In this document: positions 61,472 to 64,000 of the stretch, piece after piece | Layout of the letters: the number at the start of each line of letters is the position of its first letter | Numbering within the stretch: position 1 is the first letter of the stretch | Assembly (NCBI GenBank): GCA_026386795.1 | Contig: JAPLMU010000126.1 | Location: forward strand, 1-64,000 | DNA length: 64,000 bases | Direction: 5' to 3' | Source: Planctomycetota bacterium | GTDB taxonomy: Bacteria; Planctomycetota; Phycisphaerae; Phycisphaerales; SM1A02 | The notes under the pieces: model-generated | What the model was told of the DNA's origin: nothing | Database searches by the model: none | Seen by the model: the letters and a program-made list of their open reading frames with translations, nothing else | Position numbers and translations under genes: made by a program

Positions 61472-63268
61472 TTACGACTTCTTCTCTAAGAGGGTCACTT
61501 TCATGCCGCAGTCAAGAATCTGTTGCTCGTCGATCGGTCCAGGCGCATCGATCATGAGATCGCCGCCGGACTGTGTCTTCGGGAACGCGATGACATCGCG
61601 GATGTTGTCGGTGCCGACCAAGTGCATGAGCAGTCGATCAAGCCCGAAGGCGATGCCTCCGTGCGGCGGGGCGCCGTGCCGAAGGGCGCTGAGTAGGAAG
61701 CCGAATTTGGCGTCCGCATCTTCCTTGGTGAGTCCGATGAGCTTGAATACCTTCTCCTGCACATCCATCCGGTGAATACGAATGGAGCCGCCTGCGATTT
61801 CGCTGCCGTTGACAACAAGGTCATAGCCCGCGCTCAGGCACTTGCCTGGCTCGCTCTCCAACAGGTGGAATTGGTCAGGATTTGGGCTTGTAAATGGGTG
61901 ATGCATAGCCACCCAACGCTGCCCATCTTCGTCCCAGTCGAACATTGGGAAGTCAATGACCCAGAGGAATCGCCACGCAGATTCATTGACAAGACCAAGA
62001 TCGCGACCGACCTTTAGGCGAAGTTCGCCGAACGCCTTGGTGGCCGTGTCCCAATGATCGGCAACGATGAGCACGCTGTCGCCAGCCTCGAGTGCCAGTC
62101 GTGCCACGAGGGCGTCCTTGAATGGATCAAGATGCTTTGCGATTCCGGTCTCGAATCCAGCGGCGGTGAACTTGGCAACCGCCACGCCACCCGCCTTGAA
62201 TTGCTTGACGAATTCCGTGTAGCCATCAGTCATCTTGCGCGTCAGTTTCTCCGCGCCGCCTGGAACGCGGATTGCCTTCACGCAGCCAGCTCTGCCGGCG
62301 CGGGTCTTCTCGATCGCTTGTTGGAAGACTTGGAATTCACTGCCAGCAACGATGTCGGTGATCTCGCGAATTTCCAACGGATTGCGTAGATCGGGTCGGT
62401 CGATGCCGAATCGATCCATTGCCTCTTGCCACGTCATCTGTGCGATCTCGCCAATGTCGTAGCCGAGGATGTCATGCCACACTGCGTGCGCGAAGCCACC
62501 CATCATGGTCATCACATCTTCGCGCTCGACAAAGCTCATTTCCAAGTCAATTTGACTGAATTCTGCTTGACGGTCGGCGCGCGGATCCTCGTCGCGCAGG
62601 CACTTGCAGATCTGAATGTAGCGATCGAATCCAGCCACCATCAGGATCTGCTTGAAGAGCTGCGGACTCTGTGGCAGGGCGTACCACATGCCTTGGTGGA
62701 GTCGCGCTGGAACGATAAAGTCGCGCGCGCCTTCAGGCGTGCTCTTGATGAGAAGCGGGGTCTCTACTTCAGCAAATCCGTTGGCCGCGAAGTAGTCGCG
62801 CGCCAGCTTCGTGACCTTGCTGCGCGTGCGCAAGATGTGCTGCATGCGTGGGCGGCGCAGGTCGATGTATCGGTACTTGAGGCGGATTTCCTCGTTGATC
62901 TTCTCGGCGTCGTGATCATCGGGCAGGATGGGCGGATTTTCCGCCTTGTTGAAGATCTCAAGTTCTTCGGCAGCGAGTTCCACCTCGCCAGTGGCGAGTT
63001 TGTGATTTGGCTCACCGGAACGGAGACGAAGAATGCCGCGCACGCCGATCACGTCTTCGCGGCGGAGCGCCTTGGCTTGCTGCACGAGTTCGGGGCTGGC
63101 ATGTTCGAGATTGAAGACCACTTGGCAGAGGCCGTCTCGATCCCGAATGTCCACGAACAAGAGTCCGCGACCTTGGTCGCGATAGGTGTTCACCCATCCG
63201 TTGAGGGCGATTGTCTTACCGGCATCGGCAAGGCGTGGCTGTCCGCAGGTGTGCGTGCGCTTGAGCAT
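61472..63268 (-). CDS. aspS: Aspartyl-tRNA synthetase
   Basis: A class II synthetase of 598 residues, the size of bacterial-type AspRS with the GAD insertion. The OB-fold anticodon domain has GWVNTYRDQGRGLLFVDIRDR (about 25-45). Then come YRYIDLRRPRMQHILRTRS, motif 1 FAEVETPLLIKSTPEGARDF, motif 2 CLRDEDPRADRQAEFSQIDLE and the motif 3 GGIAFGLDRLLMHL near the C-terminus. It may charge tRNA-Asn as well, but whether it is discriminating cannot be settled here. It is divergent from lpxB. Confidence 0.97.
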   Translation of the reverse strand: MLKRTHTCGQPRLADAGKTIALNGWVNTYRDQGRGLLFVDIRDRDGLCQVVFNLEHASPELVQQAKALRREDVIGVRGILRLRSGEPNHKLATGEVELAAEELEIFNKAENPPILPDDHDAEKINEEIRLKYRYIDLRRPRMQHILRTRSKVTKLARDYFAANGFAEVETPLLIKSTPEGARDFIVPARLHQGMWYALPQSPQLFKQILMVAGFDRYIQICKCLRDEDPRADRQAEFSQIDLEMSFVEREDVMTMMGGFAHAVWHDILGYDIGEIAQMTWQEAMDRFGIDRPDLRNPLEIREITDIVAGSEFQVFQQAIEKTRAGRAGCVKAIRVPGGAEKLTRKMTDGYTEFVKQFKAGGVAVAKFTAAGFETGIAKHLDPFKDALVARLALEAGDSVLIVADHWDTATKAFGELRLKVGRDLGLVNESAWRFLWVIDFPMFDWDEDGQRWVAMHHPFTSPNPDQFHLLESEPGKCLSAGYDLVVNGSEIAGGSIRIHRMDVQEKVFKLIGLTKEDADAKFGFLLSALRHGAPPHGGIAFGLDRLLMHLVGTDNIRDVIAFPKTQSGGDLMIDAPGPIDEQQILDCGMKVTLLEKKS

Positions 63269-63576
63269 GGTGGGGGGGTTCAGGGTGAAGGGTCAAGGAT
63301 AGTCTTGCGCCGAGCAGCACGCCGCCCCCTCGCTTACCGAGGATCCCGTGCTCACTGCGGGTGCTCGCACTCGCAGCACACATGCATGCGCAATCTGGAA
63401 CCCGCTCCCCTGGCCGCACTCGCCGGAGAGGACTGGGCCGCGCTCAGCGGCCGTCCTCGTAAGGCGAATGCGGGCCAGTAAGAAAGCCGGTTTGGAAACC
63501 GCGCACCCCGGCCGCGCCCGATCGCCAATCTCGTGTCGCCGCTCATGAGCCCGTTTGCATTTCCTATGCTGCGCGT
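63269..63576. other. Intergenic region between aspS and lpxB
   Basis: A 308-bp GC-rich stretch between divergent genes. It contains GGGGGGG near the aspS start and the -10-like box of lpxB. Short ORFs on both strands look like noise. I see no RNA gene or terminator. Confidence 0.5.
63565..63570 (+). promoter_or_regulatory. Putative -10 box (TATGCT) for a leaderless lpxB transcript
   Basis: TATGCT lies 6 nt before the lpxB GTG, so transcription would begin at about the start codon. There is no ribosome binding site. Confidence 0.4.
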
Positions 63577-64000
63577 GTGGCAACCGTCCTTGTTACTGCG
63601 TTTGAACCCTCCGGGGATGCCCACGCGGCACCGCTCGTGCGGGCGTTGCGTGAGATGGCTCCCGATGTTCGTGTGGTCGGCTGGGGCGGCCCCAAGATGC
63701 GTGCTGCTGGCTGTGAGATTGCGGGCGAAACTGCGCGTGACGGTGCGATGACGCTCGTGGGGTTGAAGAAGATTGCCGAGGTACGGCGCATCGTTGCGGA
63801 CATTCGCGCATGGACCGTTGCCAATCCAGTAGATGTTCATATTCCCGTTGATAGCCCTGCTGCGAATTGGCATATTGCTTCGTGGATGAAGCATCATGGC
63901 CGTGGTGCTGCCGGCGGATCACGCGTGGTGAATTTGGTAGCGCCGCAACTCTGGGCGTGGGCGCCGTGGCGCATTCGTAAGTGGCGACGTACCAGTGATG
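63577..64000 (+). CDS. lpxB: Lipid-A-disaccharide synthase, 5' part
   Basis: The open frame begins with a GTG at 63577 and runs off the window; 141 codons are visible, none of which is in the ORF track in this frame. VLVTAFEPSGDAHAAPLVRAL, VVGWGGPKMRAAGCEI, MTLVGLKKIAEVRRIV, VHIPVDSPAANWHIA and VNLVAPQLWAWAPWRIRKWR match the conserved blocks of LpxB in order. The enzyme joins two UDP- or lipid-linked glucosamines in lipid A synthesis at the inner membrane, implying a Gram-negative outer membrane. The GTG start follows a TATGCT box without a ribosome binding site. Confidence 0.88.
   Translation, partial: MATVLVTAFEPSGDAHAAPLVRALREMAPDVRVVGWGGPKMRAAGCEIAGETARDGAMTLVGLKKIAEVRRIVADIRAWTVANPVDVHIPVDSPAANWHIASWMKHHGRGAAGGSRVVNLVAPQLWAWAPWRIRKWRRTSD

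Noticed and set aside
62426-63481. 351-codon plus-strand ORF antisense to aspS
   Set aside because: aspS is unmistakable on the minus strand over the same bases; the ORF is a codon-bias shadow.

Overview
The window is a high-GC, tightly packed bacterial chromosome segment with no phage, insertion sequence or CRISPR. It is most consistent with a planctomycete, probably of the Phycisphaerae. The reasons are a secreted subtilase with planctomycete-style CC..WD..C cysteine modules, a Gram-negative lpxB, a futalosine hydrolase, an aspS/hisS/rpoZ/rnpA core, several unrecognised families, and an SPFH/ABC locus with a large protein I associate with the PVC superphylum. The taxonomic call is inference from gene content; no search was run.

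Layout. 0-8 kb: hisS-mqnB, small lipoproteins, an ArsR-methyltransferase fusion (SahR-like), ahcY with a visible promoter and operator, and nadC. 8-14 kb: a LuxR-type HTH protein, an Asp-rich secreted protein, a coiled-coil lipoprotein, an FtsX-type permease with its ATPase, and gcvH. 14.5-18 kb: an overlapping operon of a TIM-barrel-like protein, cmk, plsC and a CCA-adding/poly(A) polymerase. 18-32 kb: two secreted ClpP/NfeD-class protease-like proteins, an ABC-2 permease on the minus strand, and then three consecutive SPFH (HflK/HflC-like) genes, an ABC ATPase, a large ABC-2 permease and a 654-residue membrane-anchored protein. This is the most interesting region. 32-34 kb: a broken fumarylacetoacetate-hydrolase gene, yidD facing rnpA, rpoZ and tRNA-Ser(CGA). 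33.7-42.8 kb: a complete minus-strand Bat-type operon (moxR, DUF58, anchor protein, two VWA proteins, TPR/repeat protein, BatD, BatE), its genes joined mostly by 4-nt overlaps. 42.9-49 kb: housekeeping and hypothetical genes, sucC, dedA and tRNA-Ser(GCU). 49-64 kb: a giant secreted subtilase, purD, an unknown secreted protein, trxB, a dicarboxylate-type symporter, a WspA-like chemoreceptor coupled to a frameshifted UrtA-like solute-binding gene, aspS, and the 5' part of lpxB.

How the parts work together. The ahcY region looks like a self-contained methyl-cycle control unit: an SAH-sensing repressor candidate upstream, and a palindromic operator on the start point of the ahcY promoter. The 18-32 kb region combines the classical stomatin/NfeD theme (SPFH scaffold plus ClpP-class protease) with a dedicated exporter-like ABC system, and may be one envelope machine. 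Several genes (hisS, nadC, the FAH remnant, lpxB) have a -10-like box 6-8 nt before the start codon and no ribosome binding site, suggesting leaderless transcripts. Three internal breaks in two genes share one pattern: the same nucleotides read as two different conserved segments in two frames, as expected from deletions between short direct repeats.
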